Source: Candidatus Limimorpha equi (GTDB lineage: Bacteria; Bacteroidota; Bacteroidia; Bacteroidales; F082). Taken from it: DNA of 14,994 nucleotides. The stretch spans positions 1 through 14,994 of the forward strand of contig JAGHSL010000129.1 of NCBI GenBank assembly GCA_018065885.1, written 5' to 3'. The notes below the pieces were generated by a model, which saw only the letters and a program-made list of their open reading frames with translations, had not been told where the DNA came from and did no database searches. Below are positions 6,430 to 14,250 of the stretch, piece by piece. Made by a program: the position numbers and the translations under genes. The stretch's first letter is position 1; every line of letters begins with the position of its first letter.

Positions 6430-7584
6430 CTAACATTTTGGCTTTCTGTGATTTTGCAGTACTTTTTGGTACTGTTCATAGATTTGTTTACCAATTATTT
6501 CATTTGCAAAAGTTTGCTGTGCGTATTGTCGTATGGCTTCACGGTTGTATTTGCCGTAGGTGTCGAGCATTTGGTTCATGCCTTGCAAAAGAGCGTCTTC
6601 ATCACCCGAATTGACTAAAATGCCACGATCGGAATTGACGATTTCAGCTATGCCGCCAACGTTAGTGGAAAGGACGGGCACTCCTGAAGCGAAGGCTTCC
6701 ACGATGACACAAGGAAGATTTTCAAAATTGGAGAAAAGGACAAAGAAATCGGTTTTTGAAAAGGCTTCTGCAACTTCTGTTGAGTTCTTTTTACCATGGA
6801 AGATGACACAATCATTAAGGCCGTGTTCTTTTACAAATGCCTTAAATTCAGGTGCTTCGTAATCGTGAATGACATGAAGTTCAAAATCTTCTCGTTGTTT
6901 ACGTAGTTTTTCCACGACGCGCAAGATTCCGCTGAAATTCTTTGCTTCATCGCGCAAGGTGGAGATGTGGAGCATCCTTTTTTTGCCATTCTGCGTTGGT
7001 GTTCCAATTGTAAATGTCTTTGTGTCGACAAGGTTGTAGACGACTTGAAATTGATTGTGTATGCCGTTGCGTTCCATGTTGCGCTGCAAGTCGAGGCTGA
7101 CGGGCAAAATTACTGAAGCATGGTTGGCGATGTTGACGATTTTTCGCTTTAGTCGGCCTCTCAGAATGTGCTGGTTCTGAGGTTGATAAATGGTCCAATG
7201 CTCGGTGAGGACGTAAGGATAGCCGAAAAGCCTGTGCCACAATAAAGCGACCTGTCCTAAAGGGAATGTAACGTGCAAGTGTATAAAATCGGGGGTGAAG
7301 TACTTCTTTTTGATGTAATGTAACCCATGTTGATACATCCTTAACATCTTGATTTTGCGCAAAATATTGTTTTTTGGCGGCCTGATGGCAATTTGAATGT
7401 GCGTGTACCTTTCCCCTTTGATTTCATGAATTTCAAATGATTGTTTTAAGTCTTTTCCGTCGCAAACGGACAGAATGACGGAGTGGCAGTCGTCAGGCAA
7501 AGCGTTGATTTGCCGCAAACAGAAATTTCCCAAGGTCGGGTCATCGGGTGTCGGGAACCAGCTTAACAGATGCAGAATGTTCAT
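6430..7584 (-). CDS. Family 4 glycosyltransferase
   Basis: The protein has 384 residues from the ATG at 7584. The frame reaches a TTG at 7602, but the ATG gives the standard start MNILHLLSWFPTPDDPTLGN, with the glycine-poor acceptor-side loop of this GT-B family. The second Rossmann half begins near residue 200 (RMLHISTLRDEAKNF). The GT4 E-x7-E signature is E288 and E296 in FENLPCVIVEAF, followed by GVPVLSTNVGGIAEIV (301-316). It should transfer a sugar from a nucleotide-sugar to a growing glycan on the cytoplasmic side of the inner membrane; donor and acceptor cannot be read from the sequence. It begins 11 bases after the methyltransferase stop and is last in a flippase, methyltransferase, glycosyltransferase unit. 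The gene is convergent with lpxA. Confidence 0.93.
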   Translation of the reverse strand: MNILHLLSWFPTPDDPTLGNFCLRQINALPDDCHSVILSVCDGKDLKQSFEIHEIKGERYTHIQIAIRPPKNNILRKIKMLRMYQHGLHYIKKKYFTPDFIHLHVTFPLGQVALLWHRLFGYPYVLTEHWTIYQPQNQHILRGRLKRKIVNIANHASVILPVSLDLQRNMERNGIHNQFQVVYNLVDTKTFTIGTPTQNGKKRMLHISTLRDEAKNFSGILRVVEKLRKQREDFELHVIHDYEAPEFKAFVKEHGLNDCVIFHGKKNSTEVAEAFSKTDFFVLFSNFENLPCVIVEAFASGVPVLSTNVGGIAEIVNSDRGILVNSGDEDALLQGMNQMLDTYGKYNREAIRQYAQQTFANEIIGKQIYEQYQKVLQNHRKPKC

Positions 7585-7595
7585 GGCGTAATTGG

Positions 7596-8402
7596 TTAGC
7601 AACTGTGTGCGTGAATGTTTACTTCAAAATATTTGGCTGGTGTTTCGTAGGGGACAAGTTTTTTTGTCTCGAAACTTTCCGGTAAGTAAACGGCGCACAA
7701 AGTGTTGGAAATGTGATAAATGTGTCCGCGTTTTTCGGCTGGCGCACCATCGAGGATGGCAGAAAGCACGTTCCAGCGAATGGTCTCTGGGTCAAGTGCG
7801 TAATCGTGCCACACGATAATGGATTTGTCATCTTTCAAAAGCCTGAAGGCTGTTTGCGTATCTTTTTTCACGGCTTCGTAATGATGATCGCCATCAACAA
7901 AAACCATGTCGTATCGGCCAAAATGCTTTGAAAAATCAAAATCCAAGGAATTGCCGAAAATCTGCTGTACGTTGTTAAGACATTTGCTGAAGAAGCAATG
8001 AAGGTCGGCATAATCTTGATTATGAGTTAGTTCAACGATGTCTTTCAAAGGTAAATTCAGAGTGACGCAATGTGGAACGACATCAGCTACATTTGCCACG
8101 CTTTCGCCGCGCCATGTGCCGATTTCAAAATAGTTTTGCACCTGATATTTGCGTGCCAAGGCTTTCAGCAAGGCAATGTCGATGGGCATGGTCGCCCCAG
8201 AAAGATAAGCGTAAGGGGTCGCCGTTTCGTTGAAATCAGGGAACAATTGATTGATTTCAATTACAGGCAGCCCATCGGCGAAACCATGACGGCGTATGAC
8301 TTCTTCTTTGCTGGTGTCTTCGTCTTGAAGGACCAGATTGAGCAGGTATGGATGACGGCAAATCAGCCCGATGGCTTTTGCGAATTTTTGCAGTTTATTC
8401 AT
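7596..8402 (-). CDS. Class I SAM-dependent methyltransferase (Methyltransf_24 type)
   Basis: The 268-residue protein carries motif I FEIGTWRGES (92-101), the SAM-binding glycine-rich loop. It also has the strand-4 segment YDMVFVDGDHHYEAV (164-178) and IIVWHDY (195-201), all typical of the Methyltransf_24 group whose members often act on sugars or glycans. The end of strand 2 reads CVTLNLP (112-118), with asparagine where many class I enzymes have the acidic residue that binds the SAM ribose. The start overlaps the flippase stop by eight bases (8395-8402), which suggests translational coupling. Its place between a flippase and a glycosyltransferase suggests methylation of a sugar in an exported glycan; the substrate is not readable. 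Confidence 0.88.
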   Translation of the reverse strand: MNKLQKFAKAIGLICRHPYLLNLVLQDEDTSKEEVIRRHGFADGLPVIEINQLFPDFNETATPYAYLSGATMPIDIALLKALARKYQVQNYFEIGTWRGESVANVADVVPHCVTLNLPLKDIVELTHNQDYADLHCFFSKCLNNVQQIFGNSLDFDFSKHFGRYDMVFVDGDHHYEAVKKDTQTAFRLLKDDKSIIVWHDYALDPETIRWNVLSAILDGAPAEKRGHIYHISNTLCAVYLPESFETKKLVPYETPAKYFEVNIHAHSC

Positions 8403-9690
8403 TTTCAGAGCTTTTGTTAAAAAACTGATTTTTGAGTTCAGAGAAATAATCGGTTACTTCCGTTTTGGTCAGGATGAAGTCTCGCCATTTGAAATTGGAT
8501 TCTTTAAGGAAGAAACAGAACAGGAAAATAGCATTGACCGAATAGGAAATGGTTGATGTTAATGCAGCACCGGCCACATCGAGGCGTGGAATCAGCGTAA
8601 AGCCTAAGACGAAAGTGATGGTGAGGCCGCAAAGCGAGGCAAAGGTGTTCATTTGGTAACGGCCAATGCCGGAATAATAATGCCCTAAGATTAGGAAAAC
8701 GCAGTAAAGCAGCACGCCTGGTGCCAAAATTCGGATGATGTTGGCCATTTCGCCAAACTCGTCGCCAAACACGAAGATGTAGACTTGTGGAGGCAAAAGA
8801 GCCAAAACAATAACCGCCAAAGCGGAGATGGCGAGGCAGATTTTTGTCAAGTCGAGGGTGAGTTTTTGCGCATAGCGGCGGTCATCGGTGTTGGCTATGT
8901 GTGCATATTGCACCAAAGCAATGCTGTTGCTGATAATCCAAATGGCTTCGGCCAATGAGACGGCATTTGAGAAAACTCCTACACGTCCCTTATCCATGTA
9001 GTTGTCAAGGAGATAATAACTCAAGCGAAGATTGAAAAACTGGACGAAATGTCCTGTCTGATTAAGAAATCCGTATTTGAAAAGATCTTTCAACACACCT
9101 TGATAGTCGGTTTTTTTACCGATTTTCAAGTTTGCATATTCATCACGTAACATCCAAATGCCCAACAGGAAAGAACCTGAGTATGCAGCATAAAGTGCTA
9201 TGATATAACCATATATGTCAGTCTTTTTCAGAAAGACGTAATAAATCAATAGGGTGAAAATAATTAGAACGGGCTGCAAAAGGGTGTTGTAGTTGGCTTT
9301 CTTGATTTCCTCTTTGCCAATCAGATAACGGAAATTGATTCCGCTGAGTGAGGAGATGAGCGAAAGAATGGCGACGTGAATGACCAAATCGGCATTCAAA
9401 CCTGGATAAAACTGCCCGATGGCAAAACCCATGATAACCGCAATCAAACTTGACCAAAGGGCAGATGGAATGAGAATCTGCTTGAAAGTATGGCGCGGCG
9501 TCAGTAATACGATGCTCTCGCCACTGACGATTTCGGAGAAAATCAAGATGAAGGTGATGGTGGTCAGCAGGATGGATTGCGTGCCTTTGCCCACATCGCC
9601 TATGGTTTGCGAAAGCACGACGGCAATCAGAAAGTTGATGATTGCAGCTGCGATTTTTGTTCCGAAAGTATTGAGAATCTTTTTAAACAC
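8395..9690 (-). CDS. Polysaccharide/lipid-linked glycan flippase (MOP superfamily, Wzx-like)
   Basis: The 431-residue protein is an integral membrane protein with about a dozen hydrophobic segments. It opens with FKKILNTFGTKIAAAIINFL and VVLSQTIGDVGKGTQ, the N-terminal pattern of oligosaccharide flippases; the loop after TM1 and the long middle loops fit the MOP fold. It should move lipid-linked sugar units across the inner membrane. The start codon is GTG at 9690: an in-frame stop lies at 9705-9703 and no ATG falls between, while the family N-terminus begins here. A promoter with both boxes lies upstream at 9722-9752. The stop overlaps the methyltransferase start by eight bases. No polymerase, chain-length regulator or ligase is nearby. 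It could equally be a non-Wzx MOP transporter, but the glycan genes beside it support flipping. Confidence 0.9.
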   Translation of the reverse strand: MFKKILNTFGTKIAAAIINFLIAVVLSQTIGDVGKGTQSILLTTITFILIFSEIVSGESIVLLTPRHTFKQILIPSALWSSLIAVIMGFAIGQFYPGLNADLVIHVAILSLISSLSGINFRYLIGKEEIKKANYNTLLQPVLIIFTLLIYYVFLKKTDIYGYIIALYAAYSGSFLLGIWMLRDEYANLKIGKKTDYQGVLKDLFKYGFLNQTGHFVQFFNLRLSYYLLDNYMDKGRVGVFSNAVSLAEAIWIISNSIALVQYAHIANTDDRRYAQKLTLDLTKICLAISALAVIVLALLPPQVYIFVFGDEFGEMANIIRILAPGVLLYCVFLILGHYYSGIGRYQMNTFASLCGLTITFVLGFTLIPRLDVAGAALTSTISYSVNAIFLFCFFLKESNFKWRDFILTKTEVTDYFSELKNQFFNKSSENE

Positions 9691-9721
9691 CGTTGCTGAT
9701 GGTTAGTTTGCAAAATATTTG

Positions 9722-9752
9722 CAAAAATAGGGATATTTATCTGAAAAGCAAA
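9722..9752 (-). promoter_or_regulatory. Predicted promoter of the flippase-methyltransferase-glycosyltransferase unit
   Basis: On the minus strand TTTG (9752 down to 9749) is followed after 19 bases by TATTTTTG (9729 down to 9722), a full Bacteroidota promoter. The predicted start near 9715 leaves about 25 bases before the GTG at 9690. The -33 box lies inside the 3' end of the kinase gene. Confidence 0.65.
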
Positions 9753-10279
9753 ACACTTTCGCCTTTGCAAAAATTATCGATAGCTTCAAGGGCATGGCTT
9801 AACCGGAAATCGCCTTTGCCGCTGACGATAAAATAGTTGGCGCAGATTTCATTCAAAATTTTCTGATAAAGGGTGAAGATTGTTTTTCGTTCTTCCAAAT
9901 CTGGATTTTCGCGCAAGGGATCGAATGTCCATTCCAAATCCGTGTCGCAAAGCAGGTAAAGGTCGAAATCTTGCTTTTGCACAAGGTCTTCGATTTCTTT
10001 TGGCGTTTGGTTGAAAACGTATTCGCACCACACCTTGTTCACTATGGCTTCCGTGTCGGAAATAAGAATTTCTTTGTCTCTTTTTGTCGCTTCATCAATG
10101 CTTCTTTGTTGCCCTTTTGCAATGGCAATCACATCGTTAATGCCGTATTTTCCATGGAAATCTTTCAGATATTCCCTTGAATATTCGGGAACGAAATCGG
10201 TGTGAAAATGTGCGGCAAGTTGTTCAGCAAGCATCGTTTTGCCCGTGGATTCGGGGCCGAGAATGGCTATTTTAAGCAT
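9737..10279 (-). CDS. NadR-type ribosylnicotinamide kinase (P-loop ATPase)
   Basis: The 180-residue protein is a P-loop kinase resembling the C-terminal kinase domain of NadR, which phosphorylates nicotinamide riboside to NMN in the cytoplasm. The Walker A motif is GPESTGKT (8-15). The family's VPEYSREYL is at 30-38, SDTEAIVNKVW at 74-84 and DPLRENPDLEER at 120-131. It lacks the N-terminal DNA-binding and adenylyltransferase domains of full-length NadR, so it is only the kinase part. It overlaps the pnuC stop by eight bases (10272-10279), so the pair is probably translationally coupled, and PnuC supplies the substrate. This context makes nicotinamide riboside the most likely substrate. A generic AAA ATPase label would be less specific and is less likely. 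Confidence 0.85.
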   Translation of the reverse strand: MLKIAILGPESTGKTMLAEQLAAHFHTDFVPEYSREYLKDFHGKYGINDVIAIAKGQQRSIDEATKRDKEILISDTEAIVNKVWCEYVFNQTPKEIEDLVQKQDFDLYLLCDTDLEWTFDPLRENPDLEERKTIFTLYQKILNEICANYFIVSGKGDFRLSHALEAIDNFCKGESVLLFR

Positions 10280-10838
10280 TTTGCAAGCCCTCCTTTCTCC
10301 ATTTGAAATAGCCGACGAAAGCTAAAACCGTCAATGCCGTGAAAAGGACGGCAGTAGGGTAGAGGCCTTTGTAAATGTAAAGAATGGTTGAAACGGCATC
10401 GACGACAATCCAAAAGATCCAGTTCTCGATGTGTTTCTTGGCCAAAAGCCATGTTGCGGTAATGCTGAGTGCGGTAGTGAAGGCGTCGCCGGCGGGTATG
10501 GGCGAGTCGGTGAAACGTTTCAGAATCAGATAAATGAGCGCGAATAGAATTGCGGAAACAATGATGCTGAGGGATAATGATTTTTTCGTCAGTTTGTTGA
10601 CGGTGAGTTTGCTGTCATTGTTTTCGCGCTTGGTCAGCCAAAGATACCAGCCGTAAATGCTGACGGCGAGGTAATAAAATTGGAAACTCATGTCGGCGTA
10701 GAATTTGGCTTGGTAGAAAACATAAATGTAAAGCAAAACCATCAGTATGGAGGTGAGCCAATACCAATGGCTTTGCTTGATTTGTAATCCGATGCCGACC
10801 AATCCGAGGATTGCCGCTATGATTTCAACCCAATCCAT
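10272..10838 (-). CDS. pnuC: Nicotinamide riboside transporter PnuC
   Basis: The 188-residue membrane protein has about seven hydrophobic helices, matching PnuC. The family's features are visible: FYYLAVSIYGWYLWL near residues 54-68 (the aromatic substrate-binding segment), TATWLLAKKHIENWIFWIVVD near 127-147, and LYIYKGLYPTAVLF near 152-165. PnuC lets nicotinamide riboside cross the inner membrane down its gradient, and phosphorylation inside traps it. The start follows the stop of the LolA-like gene with no spacer, and its stop overlaps the NadR-type kinase start by eight bases, so the two genes form a transport-and-trap pair for NAD salvage. No riboswitch-like leader is visible because there is no leader at all. 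Confidence 0.93.
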   Translation of the reverse strand: MDWVEIIAAILGLVGIGLQIKQSHWYWLTSILMVLLYIYVFYQAKFYADMSFQFYYLAVSIYGWYLWLTKRENNDSKLTVNKLTKKSLSLSIIVSAILFALIYLILKRFTDSPIPAGDAFTTALSITATWLLAKKHIENWIFWIVVDAVSTILYIYKGLYPTAVLFTALTVLAFVGYFKWRKEGLQNA

Positions 10839-11465
10839 TTAGCGCATATCGATGACATCAACTTTTGGGTGAGCCTTTTCGTCGAAAGTGAAGAATTTTG
10901 CTTCAAGATTCTGGTCGAAAACGGTCTTTTTGATTTTTATGGTGAAAGCATCGCCGCTGCGGTTGCTGATGGTTGCGCTGACAATTTCAAGTTTCGCCTC
11001 GTTGATTTTCAGCGTCACTTTGCTGAATTCGCCTTTCGGGTTGCTCATTTCAACGACTTTGATGCCTTTTTCGTTGCTCTTGGCGTATTTCATGGTGTAG
11101 TTCTTGTCGTAAGTCGTGAGCAGTTTGATAGGTGTGATGATGTTTTCATCATTGCTTGGGTTGCTGATCATGACTTCTTCACTGTCAGGAAGATAAGTCC
11201 ACATAGTTTTGCCGTCGGAAATAATTTGTTGACCTTCGACTTCCAATTTGTAGGCATCGCCTTGCATGTATGCAGTTCCCGAAGCACTTTCGGTGACAGC
11301 GATAGTCTCGTTGCTCATGTCGTAATCGAAGACAAATTCAACGTTCTTGTGCTTGTTGATTTTATCGATGGTTTTCTTGACCAATTCGCTGGCCATGGTT
11401 TGGGCTTGCAGTACGCCAACCATAAAGGTCAGGATGATTCCGATGATTGCAGTTACCTTTTTCAT
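10839..11465 (-). CDS. lolA: LolA-like outer-membrane lipoprotein carrier
   Basis: The chosen ATG at 11465 gives 208 residues beginning MKKVTAIIGIILTFMVGVLQA, a clear signal peptide with cleavage after A21. A longer frame reaches 11531 but would run 65 bases into the ftsK 3' end, and its extra 22 residues are not signal-like. The mature part shows the LolA-family pattern: a start of alternating helix and strand (ELVKKTIDKINKHKNVEFVF), ISDGKTMWTYLPDSEEVMI near 85-105, and later strands with IKIKKTVFDQNLEAKFFTF. LolA carries lipoproteins across the periplasm from LolCDE to the outer-membrane receptor; in Bacteroidota such LolA-like proteins often have no LolB partner. It follows ftsK by one base and abuts pnuC, so it is co-transcribed. 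Family identity is fairly sure; the exact partner is inferred. Confidence 0.85.
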   Translation of the reverse strand: MKKVTAIIGIILTFMVGVLQAQTMASELVKKTIDKINKHKNVEFVFDYDMSNETIAVTESASGTAYMQGDAYKLEVEGQQIISDGKTMWTYLPDSEEVMISNPSNDENIITPIKLLTTYDKNYTMKYAKSNEKGIKVVEMSNPKGEFSKVTLKINEAKLEIVSATISNRSGDAFTIKIKKTVFDQNLEAKFFTFDEKAHPKVDVIDMR

Positions 11466-11466
11466 A

Positions 11467-14205
11467 TTAAATTCCGTTATCTCTGTTATAAAGGTCACGC
11501 AAAATCTGTTCCAAAGCTGTTTCGTTGGCAACTTTTACTTCACGGGTCTTACTGCCTGCAAATGGGCCGACAATGCCCGCAGCTTCCAGTTGGTCGATGA
11601 TGCGGCCTGCGCGGTTGTAACCGAGTTTCAGTTTGCGTTGAATCATGGATGTTGAGCCTTGCTGAGTCTGCACGACGATATGTGCGGCTTCTTCAAAGAG
11701 GCTGTCGCGGTCGCCGTCGTCTTCATCAAAGTTACCACCATCGCTTTCCTCGTCTGGCACTTCAGGCAGCATGAATGCTTCTGGATAACCGCGTTGCGCA
11801 CCGATGAACTCGGTTACGGCTTCCACTTCAGGTGTGTCGATGAAGGCGCATTGCAGACGTACCATGTCGTTGCCGGTCGAGATAAGCATGTCACCTTTAC
11901 CGATGAGTTGGTTGGCACCCGTGGCATCGAGAATGGTCTTGGAGTCGACGGACGAAATGACGCGGAAAGCGATACGAGCTGGGAAATTGGCCTTGATGGA
12001 GCCAGTGATGACGTTCACCGAAGGACGTTGTGTAGCGATAATCAGGTGAATGCCAATGGCGCGGGCCAATTGTGCGAGACGCGCAATCGGTGCTTCAACA
12101 TCGCGGCCTGCCGTCATAATGAGGTCGCAGAATTCATCGACAATCAAGACAATGTAAGGCAGGAAACGGTGGCCTTCGGTTGGCAACAGACGGCGAGCCT
12201 TGAATTTTTCGTTGTACTCGATAATGTTGCGGCATTCGGCTTGCTTGAGCAGGTCGTAACGCTGGTCCATTTCGATGCAAAGTGAGTTGAGCGTGCGCAC
12301 AACTTTCTTAGTATCGGTGATGATGGCATCTTCTGAATCAGGCAGTTTGGCTAAATAGTGACGTTCGATGCGGTTGTATAAGGTCAATTCAACCTTTTTC
12401 GGGTCGACCATGACGAATTTCAATTCAGAAGGGTGCTTGCTGTAAAGCAGTGAAGCGACTATGGCGTTCAAGCCGACGGATTTACCTTGACCGGTTGCAC
12501 CAGCCATCAGGATGTGAGGCATTTTGGCCAAATCGAAGACGTAAGTCTCGTTGGAAATGGTCTTGCCGATGGCGCAAGGAAGAGCGTATTTTGAGGTCTG
12601 GAATTTCTCCGAACTCAGCACGCTTTTCATGGGAACCGTTTCGGGTTTGCTGTTCGGAACTTCGATGCCGATGGTGCCTTTGCCTGGAATCGGGGCGATG
12701 ATACGGATGCCCAAGGCGGCCAAACTCAGGGCAATGTCGTCTTCCAAATTCTTAATTTTCGAGATTCTGACGCCAGCTGCCGGAACTATTTCGTACAAAG
12801 TGACGGTTGGTCCGATGGTGGCCTTAATCTTGTCAATGGCAATGCCGTAATTGCCAAGGGTTTCCACAATCTTGTTCTTGTTGGCTTCAAGTTCCTCGCT
12901 GTTGATTTCGTTTTTCCTGCCGCCGTAGTCTTTCAAAAGATCTAAAGGCGGAAATTGGAAGTCGCGCAATTCATAATGTGGGTCGAAAGGAGTGTCGACC
13001 GTGTGATGCTCTTTTTCCTGAACAGGCTCAACGGTTTTTTCCTCTTCGGCTTTCTCGATGACTAATTTGACATCACTGGCAGGTTCGGGTTGCTCCGTTT
13101 TCGGTTGTTCAATGATAACGGGCGTCTCGTTTTCGGGCGATGGAATGTCTATGATTTGAGCGATTTCCGGCTCTTCATGAGTGATGGTCCTGACGGTAAA
13201 CTCAGGTTCGTTGACATCGTTCTCATCTTTAGGCTGTTCGACTTCAAATTCAACCTTTGGCGGGCGGACGATAACGTTTTCCCGATGCTCGTTTTCTGCA
13301 ACTGGAGGCACGATTTCCATTTCAGGCTCTTTGCGGTAGGATGTGATAGGAGGAAGGTCGTCTTCGTTTTCGTCCTCAATATGAAAATCGTTGTTATTCG
13401 GAATGATAGGATTTTCTTCGATAGAATTCTGATTTTCAGTTTCTTGATGTAATGCTTCCTTTTTCGCTTCGGCTTCGGCCTTGCGTGCCGCCCTTTGTTC
13501 CTTGAGTTTGCGGAAATAGGCAAAAGTGATGTTGAACTGATAAATGGCGAAAATCAGGAAAGTGAACACGAGTACGAGAATGACACCTGCTCGGCCGATG
13601 TAATTGCTGAGGTTCGTGTTGAGCCAAGCGCCTGTTGCGCCGCCGAAAATGGCACATTTCGGAGCAGGAATGAAAGCGAAAAACAATGGGAACCAAACTA
13701 ATGACAGCAGGGCGTATTTCCATACTCTCCAAAGCCTTATTCTGCTGTTGACCAATAGTTTGAAAGCAATGACAAGAACTAAGTAAACAAAGAAAAACGC
13801 ACCAATGCCAAACGATTCCTTGATGAGTGTCTGGGCGAGCCATGCGCCAAGGCTTCCCGTGCGGTTGTCCAAGTTCAAATCCTGGCTAAAGACTTGTGCG
13901 CCAAATTCTTGGTGATGACCGCTGAAGAAACTGCCGAAATATGAAATGAATGCGACAAAAAGAAAAATTGCCATGCACAGAAGCAGAATCCCGATGATGA
14001 TTCTTGCCCTGCCTTCCGATGGCTTTTTCTCCTTTTTCTCTTTTGGAGGCTTGCTTTTCGGCTCTTTCTGAGGCTTTTTGCTTTTTTTATCCTCGGACTT
14101 TTTCTCTTCTTTGATAGGGGTTTCCTCTATGACCGGTTTTTCTTCAATTGCCGGTTTTTCCGCAGGTTTTTCCCTTAATGTGTTTTCTCTTTTACCAGTT
14201 GCCAT
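11467..14205 (-). CDS. ftsK: DNA translocase FtsK
   Basis: The 912-residue protein pumps chromosomal DNA through the closing division septum and helps dimer resolution. It has a charged Lys/Glu/Pro-rich cytoplasmic head (1-65), four hydrophobic segments near 68-90, 129-151, 163-182 and 205-225 that place it in the inner membrane, and an acidic low-complexity linker (about 240-400). The motor domain follows from about 415: Walker A GATGQGKS (569-576), FVMVDPKKVEL (597-607), Walker B IVLIVDEF (685-692) and ATQRPSVNVITG (724-735). The C-terminal gamma (winged-helix, DNA-recognition) domain at about 833-893 contains KLKLGYNRAGRIIDQLE. The length and order fit FtsK/SpoIIIE of Bacteroidota. It starts 45 bases after the lepB stop, with a possible promoter between, and ends one base before the LolA-like start. 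Confidence 0.97.
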   Translation of the reverse strand: MATGKRENTLREKPAEKPAIEEKPVIEETPIKEEKKSEDKKSKKPQKEPKSKPPKEKKEKKPSEGRARIIIGILLLCMAIFLFVAFISYFGSFFSGHHQEFGAQVFSQDLNLDNRTGSLGAWLAQTLIKESFGIGAFFFVYLVLVIAFKLLVNSRIRLWRVWKYALLSLVWFPLFFAFIPAPKCAIFGGATGAWLNTNLSNYIGRAGVILVLVFTFLIFAIYQFNITFAYFRKLKEQRAARKAEAEAKKEALHQETENQNSIEENPIIPNNNDFHIEDENEDDLPPITSYRKEPEMEIVPPVAENEHRENVIVRPPKVEFEVEQPKDENDVNEPEFTVRTITHEEPEIAQIIDIPSPENETPVIIEQPKTEQPEPASDVKLVIEKAEEEKTVEPVQEKEHHTVDTPFDPHYELRDFQFPPLDLLKDYGGRKNEINSEELEANKNKIVETLGNYGIAIDKIKATIGPTVTLYEIVPAAGVRISKIKNLEDDIALSLAALGIRIIAPIPGKGTIGIEVPNSKPETVPMKSVLSSEKFQTSKYALPCAIGKTISNETYVFDLAKMPHILMAGATGQGKSVGLNAIVASLLYSKHPSELKFVMVDPKKVELTLYNRIERHYLAKLPDSEDAIITDTKKVVRTLNSLCIEMDQRYDLLKQAECRNIIEYNEKFKARRLLPTEGHRFLPYIVLIVDEFCDLIMTAGRDVEAPIARLAQLARAIGIHLIIATQRPSVNVITGSIKANFPARIAFRVISSVDSKTILDATGANQLIGKGDMLISTGNDMVRLQCAFIDTPEVEAVTEFIGAQRGYPEAFMLPEVPDEESDGGNFDEDDGDRDSLFEEAAHIVVQTQQGSTSMIQRKLKLGYNRAGRIIDQLEAAGIVGPFAGSKTREVKVANETALEQILRDLYNRDNGI

Positions 14206-14231
14206 TTTTTTCTTCTCTTATATTGAATGGG

Positions 14232-14239
14232 CAAAATTA
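14232..14239 (-). promoter_or_regulatory. Possible -7 box for ftsK
   Basis: TAATTTTG on the minus strand (14239 down to 14232) fits TAnnTTTG and would start transcripts near 14225, 20 bases before the ftsK ATG. No TTTG -33 box lies at the expected distance. ftsK may therefore be read from both this site and the lepB transcript. Confidence 0.35.
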
Positions 14240-14250
14240 CGCAAAAATTC

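Noticed and set aside
6457..6474. Inverted repeat CAGTAC...GTACTG near the lpxA end as a terminator
   Set aside because: The stem is only six bases, no T tract follows on either side, and it lies in the 3' coding part of the glycosyltransferase.
7585..7602. TTG start for the glycosyltransferase overlapping the methyltransferase stop
   Set aside because: The ATG at 7584 gives the standard GT4 N-terminus, and a TTG start is not needed.
10869..11600. 243-residue plus-strand frame opposite lolA and ftsK
   Set aside because: It is antisense to two genes with clear family features, and its composition is what a reverse frame of these would give.
11659..12285. 208-residue plus-strand frame opposite the FtsK motor domain
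   Set aside because: It runs antisense to the conserved motor motifs; no domain, start signal or promoter is visible.
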